A stretch of 64,000 nucleotides of DNA from Leucaena leucocephala (GCA_037074615.1 CM073527.1:4614848-4678847); one strand, 5' to 3'. Shown: positions 37,874-50,649, numbered from the stretch's first letter. Notes: a model not told the origin generated them from the letters alone. Numbers and translations are program-made.

Positions 37874-38869
37874 TAATAAAATATCATCTCAGTTGTATTA
37901 CTTAACATTTAGAAAATGGGAGAAAAATAAAAGCTTACCGACACGAATGGACAGTGTACATAATTGAAAATAGAAATCCTTACGAGTGTTATATAAGATT
38001 GAAGTGATAGTTACTTTAATTAGATTTGTTAGGTATTAGATTGGGACAACTCGACCAAAATAAAGTTTGATTATTCCAAGATATGAGATCTTGCTACAAA
38101 TAATAATAATAATATATTATTTAAGGCTTTTAAAATTTGATTGATTGTGTGTATGCAATGTACAAAACCGTATTATTAGGTTGATGTGATTGTTTTGATT
38201 TCTTAGTGTTGGAATAAAAAATTGCTTTCTAGGTTTAGACACTGTTTCACTCCCTTCTTTTGATTAACTTGATCACTTGTCCTTGGGTTCAGTGGGATCT
38301 TAGAATTCCACGTGTTAGGTATAGAATTTATTTCTTTGGTAATCAATTTATTGATGTATGTTTTGTGGGACCAAAAACCATGATATTAAAATCTAACTGA
38401 GATTGTCATTAGGGATGTCAGTAAATTTGGTGAATCAATTTGGTAATAGATTCGGTTAAGAGTTTTGGTTAGATTGATTGAGTTTTATTTTATATTTTTT
38501 CTATCAAGCCTAAAACAATATAATTTTAAGTTAAAAATAGTAGATTATTATATTTATACTTTAATAACTATGTTTTATTATTAGATTATAAATATTTTAT
38601 ATATAAATATTCCATTTATTTATAGATTAATATTTTTTATTTAAATATTAATCTTGTTAAGGTTATATATGGATATTTTTATATATTTTAATTTAATTAT
38701 ATTATTTTAATTATAATTGGATTGATCTTATTTCAACTACAGTTGGATTATTAGCTTTTGAACTATTATTTTGACCGATTCAATAATGAATATGACATTC
38801 AATACCTTATCAAAAATATGTTGAGAACTAATCTCCCTCAAGATACAGAAGGAAAATGGTATACCCTTT
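37874..38869. other. Intergenic AT-rich DNA
   Basis: No gene or recognisable element between the fold-back element and MITE copy A3. Short trinucleotide run (AAT)n near 38101-38112. Confidence 0.4.
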
Positions 38870-38872
38870 TTA

Positions 38873-39613
38873 GTGCGTATTCTTAGAACTTAAGTTTTAA
38901 AATAGTTTCTAGCATAAATATAAATTTGAAAAAATTTTAAAATAAACAGTCATATTTGATTAAAATGGCTTTTGGACTAAACCATAGTTTAAAACTATAA
39001 TTTTGGATAAACTATTGGGAATAACTTTTGGAATAGTAAAATAGTTTATAGACTACCTAATTATTATTTTATCACTATTTTTTCTTACACTCTCTCTCTT
39101 CTCTTCTCTATTCTGTGTTCACTGCTGCGAAGATTGTGATTTCCGTAAGTGACTGAGATACGAAGAGACGACCATTAGTGACTCTCTCTAACCTCTGTCG
39201 TCTTTTGGTAATGTCGTCGTGGGGCTGTATGGGTCGCTAGGTTATTGTGGGTTGCTAGGTAATGTTGCACGATAGTCTTTGTCTTCTTCCTCCATCCAGC
39301 TTTGTCATCTTCAGCTCTTTTGTCGTCATAGTCATTTGCAATAGAGAGAAGAGGAGAGAGACGGTAGAGGAGGAGTTAGCTGTTCACCATGACTAGTGAA
39401 CAATGATCGCAAATGAATTATTTTTTTATTTTATACCCTTTCTAGTAATTTACCAATTATAAAAGTTTTTCTAATAATAATTATCTAAACAATCATTTAT
39501 TCATAACAACTTTTTTTTTCCATAAAACCCTTCTCCAAAAGACATTTTTCAAAAGCTATCTAAAAACACTTTTTTCTATAAGTTATTTTTTAAAAATATA
39601 TCCAAACAGGCCC
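38873..39613. mobile_element. PIF/Harbinger-like MITE, copy A3, with an extra internal segment
   Basis: Lies in the opposite orientation to A1 and A2. It ends CCAAACAGGCCC and starts with a degenerate GTGCGTATTCTT, with TTA on both sides (38870-38872, 39614-39616). Its arms match the other copies. Between them at about 39115-39400 is a GC-richer stretch of about 280 bases (GTCGTCGTGGGGCTGTATGG..., TTGTCATCTTCAGCTCTTTTG) not seen in the other copies, possibly captured sequence. No coding potential I can support. Confidence 0.6.
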
Positions 39614-40194
39614 TTAAATAAAGTTACTCTGAATAATGGTGTTGGTCCAATCAAGAGTTTTAAATAAACCAATCAAGTTAGATTTTTTTTTTCACCCCTT
39701 GGTGAGTCTATAACAGCATCATTTTGAATAAAAATATCATTCCATCAAATTTATGCTTTGGTATTTCATTTTAGTTGAATTATGTATGATTTTTGCATAG
39801 ATTAATATTTTTTATTTAAATATTACTCTTTTCAAATTTATATATAAATATTTTTATTTGTTTCAATTAAATGATATTATATAATAATGATTGAGTTGAT
39901 CCTATCAATTCAACTAAGATTAGATCATTAGTTCTTAAACTATTATCTCAATTGATTTAACTATCGAAATAATTTTGAGTAACTAGCTAGATATTAACTT
40001 CGCCCCCACCATAATTTACTCCTAATCTTGCCCCACAAAAAAAATAAACAAGCCATTTGACCTGAAAATACTTTTTGACTTATTGTGACTTTAATTTGAT
40101 TTAATTTGGCCGAAGAAAGCAGTTTATGGGTTTTACTTTTCTCTTTCGTTTTCTATAGGTAGGCTCTTCACACTCCACGTTCTATGGTTACAAA

Positions 40195-40698
40195 GGGTAT
40201 GTTTGGAAAGTTTTATAAACTAGATTTTAAAAAAGTTTATGATATAAATTTTGGTTTAAAAAAATTTAAAAATAAATAATCATATTTATCTATAAATATT
40301 TTGAGGTTAAACCATGATTTAAAACTAGAGTTTTGGATAAGTTACTGAGTTTAGTTTTTGAAACAGTAAAAAAAATATGAATTATCTAATTATTATTTTA
40401 CCTTTATTTTTTCTTACAATATCTCTTATCTCTTCTCTCCACCCTCTCTCATCTCTATTTTCTACCATCTGTCCTCTCTCTTCTCTCTTCTCATCATCTC
40501 TTCTCCACTATTTCTCCTCTCTATTATTTTTAATAAAACCATACCATTTCTAATAACTTTTCAATTATAAAAGTCCTTCTGGTAATAACTATCCAAACAC
40601 TCATTTATTCAGAACTATATTTTGAGATAAGTTATTCTCTAAAAATTCTTTTAAAAATTGTCTAAAAACCCTTTTCTAAAATCCTATCCAAATACATA
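40195..40698. mobile_element. PIF/Harbinger-like MITE, copy A4
   Basis: Begins GGGTATGTTTGGAAAG; the right end is ATCCTATCCAAATACAT. The middle is the same CTCTCATCTC-type pyrimidine tract as in A3 and A5. The flanking duplication is unclear (AAA on both sides at best), so the exact right boundary is uncertain by a few bases. Confidence 0.5.
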
Positions 40699-41030
40699 AA
40701 ATAAAATAAAAAAACCACATTCGAAGGACCCCAATATATTATTTATTGAACTATTATTAAAATATATAAAAAAATCTAATTGTTCTTAAAATTTACAAGG
40801 TACCTTTAAATTCTAGAAATCTATTACAACTTTTAAAATATGTTAATGTTATTCATATATAATTCATGAATTGGCAAGCCTCACGACTACATGTAATGCA
40901 TTATTCTTGCGTTTTGTTCAATATATACCTACTCTTCCTATTTGTAAAATAAAAACTACTTAACTAATTTATATATATATTAAAAAATAAAATTAATTAA
41001 TTAATTATAATAAATATGTGACATGATCTT

Positions 41031-41310
41031 CATAAGTTCCTATTTATTCATAACAAAACTTTTGCATTTAAATTACACTGTTCAATAAATCTATGTTGTT
41101 ATTCAATCCCCAGACATGCTTAGAAATTTAAAAGTTTAATTTAATAATTTATAAGTCCCCATTATTAAATAAACTTATATTGTTATTCACAACTTTGCAA
41201 AAAGGTCATACTAAAATAAACCTATGTTATCCAATCACAACACAAATTTAGAAATTTACAAGTTGCATTTAATAATTATCAAGTCTCTATTAAATATTCG
41301 CAACAAAACC
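41031..41310. repeat. Degenerate ~125-bp tandem repeat
   Basis: The units share the frame CATAAGTTCCTATTTAT / TATAAGTCCCCATTATTAAA / ATCAAGTCTCTATTAAAT, followed by TTGTTATTCA and GAAATTTAAAAGTTTAATTT / GAAATTTACAAGTTGCATTT. Two full units and a partial third are visible. Immediately right (41320-41440) is an isolated GC-rich patch (CGCTAGGCATCGCCGGAGCG). Confidence 0.5.
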
Positions 41311-41565
41311 TGTAATAAAATTGCCGTACCGTCCGTGCATAAGCTCCGCTAGGCATCGCCGGAGCGCCAACTACCACTCCCACAGGGTGGCGGTTGCCAA
41401 CAAAGATGATGGCTTTGAGGGAAAAAGAGGTGGCTTTGAAAACAAGAGAGGGGCAATATAATTAATCCTTTTAATATAATTAAGAATTTGTTAAAAGTGT
41501 ATACCTAAATATAGATTTTAATATTTTAGCTAAATTTAATTAAAATTTTGTTGGAAATTAGGTTA

Positions 41566-42091
41566 GGGCATATTTGGTTTTGGTCAAGCAAATATGCTTA
41601 TATTGTGTCTATTTAGGAAACTCTCAAATTACAATTTTAAAAAGGTTTTTTTATCTAAACTTTAATTTAAAACAGTCATATTAATCAAAAGAACTTTTAG
41701 ATCAAATTATGGTTTTAAATAAATTATTAAGGCTAATTTCTAGAATAGTAAAAAAATTTATAAACTATCTAATTATTATTTTACCTTTACTTTTTCTTAC
41801 TCTCTCTCATCTCCCTTTTCCACAATTTTTCATATTTTCTCTCTGTTCTCCACCTTTCTCCTTTCTCATCTCTCTTATATTTTTTACCATCTCTCCTCTC
41901 TTAGTTTTAATAAAATCATATTATTTTTAGTAATGTCCAATTATAAAAGTTCTTCTAATAATAACTATCTAAACAATCATTTATTTATAACTATTTTTTT
42001 CCCATAAAATATTCTCTAAAATATCTTTTCTAAAAGCTATCCAAAATCTCTTTTTTATAAGCATTTTTCTAAACTCTTATCTAAATATACC
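41566..42091. mobile_element. PIF/Harbinger-like MITE, copy A5
   Basis: Begins GGGCATATTTGG after TTA (41563-41565) and ends TCTAAATATACC before TAT. The pyrimidine-rich core and the arms (GATCAAATTATGGTTTTAAA... / ...TTCTAATAATAACTATCTAA) match copies A3 and A4. A 73-codon open frame within it follows the repeat and is not a gene. Confidence 0.55.
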
Positions 42092-42607
42092 TATTATAAG
42101 CTTAAAACCTGAGTTTGGCATATAATTATGTGTAAAATTATTTGTTCTTGGGTTTGGAGCTGAAGCTTATTTAAAAGCCTAATAACAGAAAAATAGTTTT
42201 TTAATTATTTAATATTAAGTAACTAATTCCCTAAATAATTTTTATAATTCTTTTACAAGGGTTGTGAAAAATTAAAAGAGTTAAATTATATTATATAAAA
42301 TTATTAAAGTACATGCATATATTTGTATGCGTGTGTACAAATATTTTTATACATATAAATATATATTTACATACATGCATGTGTGTGTGTGTATAAAGGC
42401 CTTCCATGTATATAGGCTAGGTTTAATATAAACATGGATTATTTGCTTAAACAAGCCTAATATTAAATTTGAGTTGGGACTTTTTGCTAAATATATCCTA
42501 TTAAATTTGGTAACATCTTATATCCTAATAGACTTTTAAACATAGTTTCATTTCTAATTACGAGGAAACTAACAAAGGTTATTCTAATAATTTGACTTGT
42601 TTAATAG

Positions 42608-44431
42608 TAGGAGTGTGCAACGGGCGGGGTGGGCTAGCCCGATGGTCAGCCTGTGCCCCGCCCGTTTAAAATTAAATGGGCACGGGCTAGTCCAAACCCG
42701 TACACAAGTTTATTTAAACGCGTAATAAATGGACTGAGCTAAACCCGTATGGGCATGAACGGGTATGAGCAACCCATTTATGTAAGTTGAAAAAGAAGCA
42801 CAAATGACAAAGCAAAAAAAATATAGACCAGTAAACATTTCATTGCATGCATTTTATGTCATGGACGGTGCAAAGAAACAAGTAGAAGATTAATGTCTCA
42901 GTGTAGTATATTGTGCTGATATCCTAGCTCTAGCAGCCAGGGATGTAGTTTTTCTGGTAAGGAGAGAAAATGCAGAGCTTAATATTCAACCCTAATTCAT
43001 GTTACATTGATATTCAAGTATTAAAAGAATATGAGAGCAATATATAATACGTAAACCCTAGTTCATGCAATTTTTTTCTGGTGTAAGTGAACATATTGGC
43101 AACATCAGAAAATTAAAACCAAGAATAGTTTTCCAATGTTGTATAAGCAAAGCCACCCAATGAATCATATTCTTTTAGGAAAGAATCATAATATTTCAAT
43201 AGTTATGTCTAGGTGCCTGCATCCTATGCCACTCAACATTTTTCCCTTGTGTGTTCTAAGATGACAACATCCGTCAACTACCAAAGAAAAATAGACCTAT
43301 GGGGAGCAAACAATAAATTTCTACAAGGTATAGCTTGACTCAGACAAGAAAATTGACAACCAAAGTTACTAAAAAGATAAAGTAGCAACTGGTTTGTATT
43401 CATATGTTAATAGTTAATGCAAATTTCTGGTTCTGTAAGGCACAGCATAACAAGCAAGAGCACAAATAACATGGAGGAAACATGAACAAAAAAAGTAATT
43501 TCTGCTAATAAATTGATTGATAAAGAAATTTTGACGACATAAGTGTTACGTCATAATTCATCACTCACAATATCAACTTGAGACTAAATTAGTTCATAAT
43601 GAACTTTCTCGGCATCTAACTCAGCAAGGCGAGTTTGTTCCTACTTTTTCATCAAATTAAAAACCTGAAAGTAAAACCAAGATATTAACCGACTATTTTT
43701 TTACAACTTCTTTTTGTTTGTCTCAGAAATAAAAAGGAATTCGATAGAATCCCAATATTAAATCTAAATCTGTTTAGAATATTGAGAAGAAGCCACTTGT
43801 TCTAACGATTTTGGGTTAAAACCTAACTTATTGGGTTCATTTGGCAGCTTGAGATTCTAACTTAGTATCAGAATTCTAATCTACCTGAAGTAGACGACGA
43901 AGGAGAGAAAAGAGGGAAATGGAAGAAACACAAGAAAGAATAGGAGGAGAAAGGATATGAGTTACTTACTGTTATTTTAGAGAAGATGGGGATAGCCAAT
44001 CGAAATGTCGAAGAGCCCAAATGTCAAAGAAGCCAAACCAGATGGAGGCTAATCGAGGGTGGAGGTGGTGGTGGAGCAAATGAGTTCGTGCAATTGCTTC
44101 GACCTTTAAGTTTGTCAACGATAGAGGCAGAGGCGTGGAGTTGCTGTGCTGAGCAATCTTCTGAAGACTGAAGAAGTGATCAAGTGAAGCAAAAGTTAAA
44201 CTCTTATCCTAATTGTTTTATTTTTTTAAAAAACAATATATATATATATATATATATATATGGGCGGGCATGGGCAGCCCGATGGTGAACCGGCAGCCTG
44301 CCCGTATATCTCAATCTGTTTGCCCGTTTAAGCCCGCCCGTTATGGGTTTTTTATGGGCGGGGCCGAAATGGGTAAATTTGCACCGGTCCTGGGCGGGTG
44401 TACCAGGCTACGGGTGCTTTGCTCAGCTCTA
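42608..44431. mobile_element. hAT-type element B4, longest member (1.8 kb)
   Basis: Starts TAGGAGTGTGCAACGGGCGG and ends GCTTTGCTCAGCTCTA. The flanking octamers TTTAATAG (42600-42607) and TTCAATAG (44432-44439) match at 7 of 8 positions. GC-rich subterminal blocks (GGGCGGGGTGGGCTAGCCCG; GGGCGGGCATGGGCAGCCCG) resemble the other hAT copies but are distinct enough to be a separate subfamily. The 1.4-kb interior shows no transposase domain. A 61-codon frame at 43986-44171 contains a run of glycines, and I cannot assign it. An (AT)n run lies at 44236-44261. Confidence 0.78.
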
Positions 44432-44439
44432 TTCAATAG

Positions 44440-45026
44440 TTACTTATTTTTATTACATAAAGAGAATTTAAGGGCTTGTTATATATTTTCATTTAATAAA
44501 TACATGCAAAATCTAAAATAAAAATAAATATTAAATATTGATAATCACCCTAGCCTTAAAAATTATAAAATTGGTTAAATTTTATCTAATATTTTAAAAT
44601 ATTTTTCAATAGTATTTTAAACTTATTTGTAGTTTATCCTGTCTACAATATTTTTTAATAATATTTAATATCTTAAATTACTTTTTAATAATTTTTATAT
44701 ATATAATATCTTAAAATATTTTTTAGTAACACTTAATATATTAAATTTAGAGTATGCTTATTGTTATTGAGAAAAATAATTTAAAAATAAAATATATTAA
44801 AAATATTTTAAAATATTGACTACTATTAAAAAAATATTTTAAAATATTAAATAAATTATAAATTCATTCAGAACAATGAGTTAGAAAATTCTCTTAAACC
44901 TTAAAAGACTAATTCTACCAGAAGCGAAGTGGCCTTTGGATTTTGCAAAGGAACCAGACTTGCATGAGATTGCGGGGTACCAAAACAAGTCACCATTGCC
45001 AAAATAATACTTCACCTAATCATCCA
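44440..45026. other. Intergenic AT-rich DNA
   Basis: Contains many TATTTTAAAATATT-type self-complementary tracts and no recognisable gene. Confidence 0.4.
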
Positions 45027-45034
45027 CTCCAATC

Positions 45035-45777
45035 AAAGGGTATTCATGGGTAGGGTTGGGCAGGATAACCTCCTGTCTGGTGCCCTGCCTAAAAAAAGTC
45101 TGAGCTGCATTTTGCAGCCCGATGTCCGGCCCTACCCGGTAAAAGGCCTAACTATTTTAGGCTGGGCATGAGCGGGATGGGCATGAGTGGGTTGGGCATG
45201 CCTAAATTGTGATATTCTGCTCATATTGTGAGAAAAAAATCTGCAATCATGAACTTATAAAATAATATCATGTTTATACTTCAATAGTTAAATAATATCT
45301 ATAATTTACTAAAAATAAAGTAACAAAAAGATAGTAATTAAAATATTAAAATTTATTGTATATATAAAAAAGAAATATTAAAATATGTAGAGGTCGGATA
45401 TTTGTAGCGTTATTACAATACCAATAATCGAATACTTAACAAGTAAAGCAGATGAGCAACTTTGATATCTACATAAATATAAGAGTTATGTTTAATATTT
45501 TAAGAATGAGCAAGAAGAGTTGCTAGATAAAGTAAAAAATGTAAAATTATAAATAGAATAAGTTAAGAAAAGAAATAAAAATTAAAAAATAATAAATATA
45601 TATAGGGTTGGGCCAAATGGGCAGGGCAGCATACCTTGCCCAGTGCCCTGCCTGGCCCAAAATTTGGCCAGGCCTGACTCTGCCCAAATATATTTTGGGC
45701 AACTTTTTTAAGACCGGGCCAAGCAATTTTTTTGCGAGCTCAAATAAAGGTGATTACGGGCATTGTGAAAACCCCTA
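45035..45777. mobile_element. hAT-type non-autonomous element B3
   Basis: Starts AAAGGGTATTCATGGG and ends AAAACCCCTA. The flanking octamers CTCCAATC (45027-45034) and CTGCAATC (45778-45785) match at 7 of 8. Interior: GGTGCCCTGCCTAAAAAAAG, GGGCATGAGCGGGATGGGC, an AT-rich middle, then a right part with GGGCCAAATGGGCAGGGC. These are the same blocks as in B2 and B5. Confidence 0.8.
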
Positions 45778-45785
45778 CTGCAATC

Positions 45786-48700
45786 CCTTTCCGCTTGAAA
45801 ATGTAGTTACGAGGCTACTTTGGTAAACTCACTCAACCCCTTGAGGTTGATGCCTCTATATATAATTTATAATATGATTCGATTTAGTACTTAAAATGTT
45901 AGATATGAAAAAATTAAAAAATATCAATTATTAATATAAAATATAAAACTTATAATAATTTGAATTATTAACAAATTAAAAATAACACTATTCAATTTTT
46001 TAGAATTTATACAGTATACAAAATCTCACATAATTTATGCTATTTATAATTTTTTATTCTTATAAAAATAAATGATAAAAAAATGATGTTCGAGTAATTT
46101 GATGTTATTCCCTTTATATAAAGTCTTGCATATTGATCGAAGGTCATTACATTTATGTGGATTGATTTTTCTTAATTTGAATTTGCTATGACTGAATATA
46201 TAATTTCTCAAACTAGTTGGTATAAATTTCAAAAAATTAATTCGTTAGTCCTCATAGTTTCACTTAATTTTAATTAGATTCTTATAATTTTTTTAATTAA
46301 ATGTTTATAATTTTCTCAATTATAAGCATTAATATTTTTATTCATAATCTATTAATTAAAGCTAATGTATATTTTGATTAAACATTTAACTTGTCACAAA
46401 ATACAAATAAAATATATTTTTAAAAGAAAATAATATAATAACATTTATTTATTATCAATATAATAAATATATTTAATATGTAGTCTAGTTAATTTTAATT
46501 TTATTTATATTTATATGGTGAAATTAATTCAGTTATACATTGATACCAAATTCACCTTAATTTTTTATATAAAAAATTAATTTAAGTATATGTTGATCAT
46601 GTTATTAGCTACTAATATTGTTTTTTACAAATTAATAAATTATGAATATAGAAATTATTACTTATAATTAAGAAAGCTTAAGGACACAATAAGAAGGAAA
46701 AAGATAACCTAATTAAAAATAAAATAAAATTATAAGTGAGGCATTATATATAAATTATGGAAACACAGTTAATATTGATATTGTAATTCCTAAGAGTGGT
46801 TTGATTTGAATAATAAAATAAATAAATAAAATATTAGTATGTTATCGATTACATCTATATAAAGAAGATAGCATAAGCTCAAATATCAAGAAATACACTT
46901 ATTAAAAAAAGTAAAATAAGTTGTCCTCTAAATCTAGAAAATATTATAATCATAGCATTACCTAAATAAAAAATAAATAAATAAGAAAAATAATCTTATA
47001 GTGTAAATGTATGCTTTGTAACCTTAAATAATTTTACAATGATGAAATAATGAGATACGAGTATATGGACATTACATATTAGTATACATTTTCTTATAAT
47101 AAAACGAATACTTTTGTAACAAGCAAATCAAACTTCCACAATCAAAATAAGGGGAAATGAAAAAAATAGTACTTAAATTTTAAAAATTTAAATCAATTAT
47201 TTACTCTTATAAAATAAATAATAACATAAATTTGTAATAATTTTTTATTTAAAATTTTAAAATTTAAGTTATATATTTTTTTAATTTTTTTTTCAAAAAT
47301 ATTGAGTTTTGAGGTATATTTCCCGCTTGGCTGTCGTGCTTTTACCACCCTACTTGAGTGTCTTAAAATATAAAAGAAAAGATATTTTTATATTTAAAAA
47401 GTGTAACTTTCAACATATACTTTAAAATGTTTAATAATTTAATACCTGCAGAAAAAATTATTATCACTTGAAACTTTGAATCCAAACATTCAGCAACAAA
47501 ACATATCTGTAAAAAGATAGAATGAAATATGAAACGAAACTAATTTAATAAAATAAATACTTTAGTCTTTATCATTATCTAAAAATAAAATATTTAATCC
47601 TCATGACTCACTTGTTAGATGAGGTTGTGCTACGGCAGCAATCTCCTCAAATTCATTTTATATTTAACAAATTGTACCATTGACATATATTAATTCAAAA
47701 AAAAAATATATATAAATCAATGTACAAAATATAAATAAATTAGAACAAGGCACAAAACCATGCAAATTGTACAAATCAGAATTTGTAGAAAAGAAGGAAA
47801 AAATGCTTATGGGTTAGTATGAACTCAAGTCCTTATTAAAAGTATTAAACGGTAATTTTGTACCAAAAGTTTTCTATCATTAGCGTTGGTTGTTTAGAAT
47901 TTTTTTAGAGCAATATGATGTTGCTTCAAAGTGTCCAAACTATAGAAATGTCGCCATTGCCTTAACTGGTATTTAAGTTTGACTGTTAAATTTTATATTT
48001 GACCAATTTATGTTCACCTGGCTTGCTAATTTGGAAGATTAATTTTGGTAACCAATCATAATACACCAACTTTCTCAATTTAAATCCTAGTGCATCCATA
48101 TGGTAAATTAAAAAAAAATAGAAAATATCCAAATGACCCCTTTCAGCTGAAAAAAAATTCGGTCCCTCCCTATCATCTTCATCACCAAACCTCAAATCCT
48201 CCATTGTTAAAGTTTGCTTACTTCTAGAACTTTAACCATACATAAATATATAAATAACAAAACCCAATCAAAATCTGAAGCAACCAGATTCTCTATAAAC
48301 CTCAATTTTCCATATACCCATTTAACTTTTCTTTCAAATCTCGGTAAGGATGAAAGAGAGCTAACGATAAAGCAACTATGAGGTCGTTGTCGATATCATC
48401 CTCTTCCGCCATCGTCTTCCTCGTCAGCTTAGATATCGGCTTACTATTGTTTTGAGAACCTCTCTTCCTCATCGCTATCCATGTGTGAGCGTACGCTTCA
48501 ATCTGTCACTGTTGTGGGTCGACGTGTGGTTGTCGTAACTCCTCTTCACTTTCCTCTATTTTATGCGTTCTGAAGTGTATGGTAGAAAGACAAAGCTAGG
48601 TTTTGGGAAAAAATTGAAGAAATTGTACATCTTTAGATTTAAGGTAAAAATTGTGGTTTTGGTTTTGTAGCTTCAGCTATTAAAAAAATGGAGAAGATGA

Positions 48701-48818
48701 TAATTTTGGCAACCGTAGAATCTCTTCGTTAGGTTAATTGCCGTCCATGAAGTACTTCAACTTCCTGCCCCATCGCTTCTCTTCTCTCCCGTTCACGCCT
48801 TCACCAGAGATACAGTGG
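45786..48818. other. Intergenic AT-rich DNA
   Basis: No supported gene. The segment 46240-46400 (CCTCATAGTTTCACTTAATT...) resembles 58330-58720 (TCTTTATAATTTCACTTCAT...GGTCCCTATAGTTTC), a dispersed repeat. At 47986-48204 a 72-codon minus-strand frame begins MEDLRFGDEDDREGPNFFSA in a locally less AT-rich patch that continues to 48560. It could be a remnant of a gene, but I do not recognise it. Confidence 0.35.
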
Positions 48819-48826
48819 GTTGGTTG

Positions 48827-49535
48827 TAGGGAAATGCATGAGCAGGACAGAACAATCTTCTATCCGATACCCTAATAATTTTGGGTTAGGTATGGGTAGA
48901 CTGGACATGTCTAAGTCGTGATGCATGCTCATATTGTAAAAAAAATCTGTAATTATAAACTTATAAAATAATATTATATTCATATGTCTTTAATAGTTAA
49001 ATAATATATATAATTCACTAAGAATAAGAGAACAAAGATAATAATTAAAATCTTGAGATCCATTGCATATAAAAAATAAACATTGAAATCTAAATAGTTT
49101 GTAATTATAACTTTGTATCAATCTCCCCAATATTGACAAAGATAAAATATCTAAAAAAATAAAATAAATAATTATAATTTGTAATATAATCATATGATAA
49201 TTCACAAAGTTAAAAAAGAAGAAAAAATTAGTATAGTTATAAATATTAAAAGATACAACTTACCTACTTATATTTCTAAAATTACCTTATAGTCACAAGT
49301 AGCTATCATATTCTTCCCTCTAAAATAGAGAAAAAATAAAAAAAAATAAAAGAAGGGGTACTCATAGCTGGTAAGGCAGGGCAACCCCTATACCTGGTGC
49401 CCAGCCTAAAAAATGTATGGGCAGTATTGTGCTGTCCGATACCCAACCTTATCCTATAATTATTGGGTTGGGCAAGACATTTTTTTTACAGGCTGAACAA
49501 GATGTAGCGGGTCATAAGTTTTATATACAGGCCTA
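48827..49535. mobile_element. hAT-type non-autonomous element B5
   Basis: Starts TAGGGAAATGCATGAGCAGG and ends TATATACAGGCCTA. The flanking octamers GTTGGTTG (48819-48826) and GTTGGTTC (49536-49543) match at 7 of 8. Shares interior blocks with B2 and B3 (ATCAATCTCCCCAATATTGAC; GGTGCCCAGCCTAAAAAATG). Lies about 1.9 kb upstream of the ARF start codon. Confidence 0.82.
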
Positions 49536-49929
49536 GTTGGTTCCCTTAGTTTAAATTAACCCTCAGTTTTTGCTCCTCTTTAGACTAGAAGTAGTGGGTC
49601 CAAGGTTTTTTTTTTTCTTTTTTTTTTTTCAGAAGATGAAGATGTGCAATTTAAGCAGAGGATGAAGTAACAAACGATGAGGAGGAGGAAGAATTCAGGT
49701 GGCAATGATTTGGGATCATTAAGTGCCACATAAGAGTGCTATGTCAGAATTCTTAAAGTTAACATCTGTTAACACGAGGGTGATATTGCTGTACATTTTA
49801 GACACTTATAAGACAATATTAAAAAAAACTTTTAGACTATCAGCGTTTTTATGAAAAAAATTCGAATCAAAATTATTATATAACCCATGTTAGAATCGTG
49901 TTTAAAAGTGTAAAACATCCTAAATTTAT

Positions 49930-50382
49930 ATTTTAAATTTAGGTTTAAATAAAATTTAAATTTTAAAATTTTTTAAAATAAATAATTATATTTATTTAAA
50001 TAAAATTTTAGGCTAAATTATAATTTAAAATTAAAATTTTAGATAAATTAATTAGAATAATTTATAGAATAATAAAAAAATTTATAAATTAAATAATTAT
50101 TATATTACTTCTATTTTTTTTACACCCTCCCTTCTTTTTCTTATTTTTTTTATATCTTCTTTTCTCTCTCTTATTTTTTTTCTTATACCCTTTCTTCTCT
50201 TATCTCTTATCTCTCCTTATTTAATACTTATATTCTTTTTCATATTTATCAATAATAATAAAAATATTTTTAAAAATAATTATATAAATATTTATTTATT
50301 TAAAATTATTTTTTTTATAATTTTTTTATAAAAAATTATTTTTTAAAAATTGTCTAAATTTTTTTTATATTTTTAAAATAAG

Positions 50383-50385
<3 letters not shown>
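49930..50385. repeat. Decayed PIF/Harbinger-like MITE, copy A6
   Basis: The order of blocks (GGCTAAATTATAATTTAAAA, TAGAATAATAAAAAAATTTA, the TTTTCTCTCTCTTA tract, AATAATTATATAAATATTTA) follows copies A3-A5, but substitutions to A/T are frequent and the termini are not recognisable. Ends only ~200 bases from the presumed ARF promoter. Confidence 0.45.
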
Positions 50386-50419
<34 letters not shown>

Positions 50420-50588
50420 AGCAATTTTTAAGGTCTGATATAAAAAAACCGGCTCAAAGGGTAAACCGGTGGATCGGCCCTTGTCGAGCTCTCTCGCTCC
50501 ATCTTTCTCCGTCTCAAAAAGATGGCGAAAATAATGACGCTTGTGTTCTGATTGATTGGAGTAGAGAAGGAAAGAGAAGATAGTGAGC

Positions 50589-50640
50589 GTCTATATATGT
50601 ATATGTATATATGAGAGAGAGAGAGAGAGAAGCAGCTAAA
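50589..50640 (+). promoter_or_regulatory. Possible ARF core promoter: TATA-like tract followed by (GA)n
   Basis: TATATATGTATATGTATATA at about 50592-50612 is followed directly by a (GA)9 run (50612-50630). GA/CT repeats near transcription starts are common in plant genes. Placing the start at about 50630-50660 would give a leader of roughly 800 bases. Position and strand use are inferred from the gene downstream; no other evidence. Confidence 0.35.
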
Positions 50641-50649
50641 GCAATTGTA

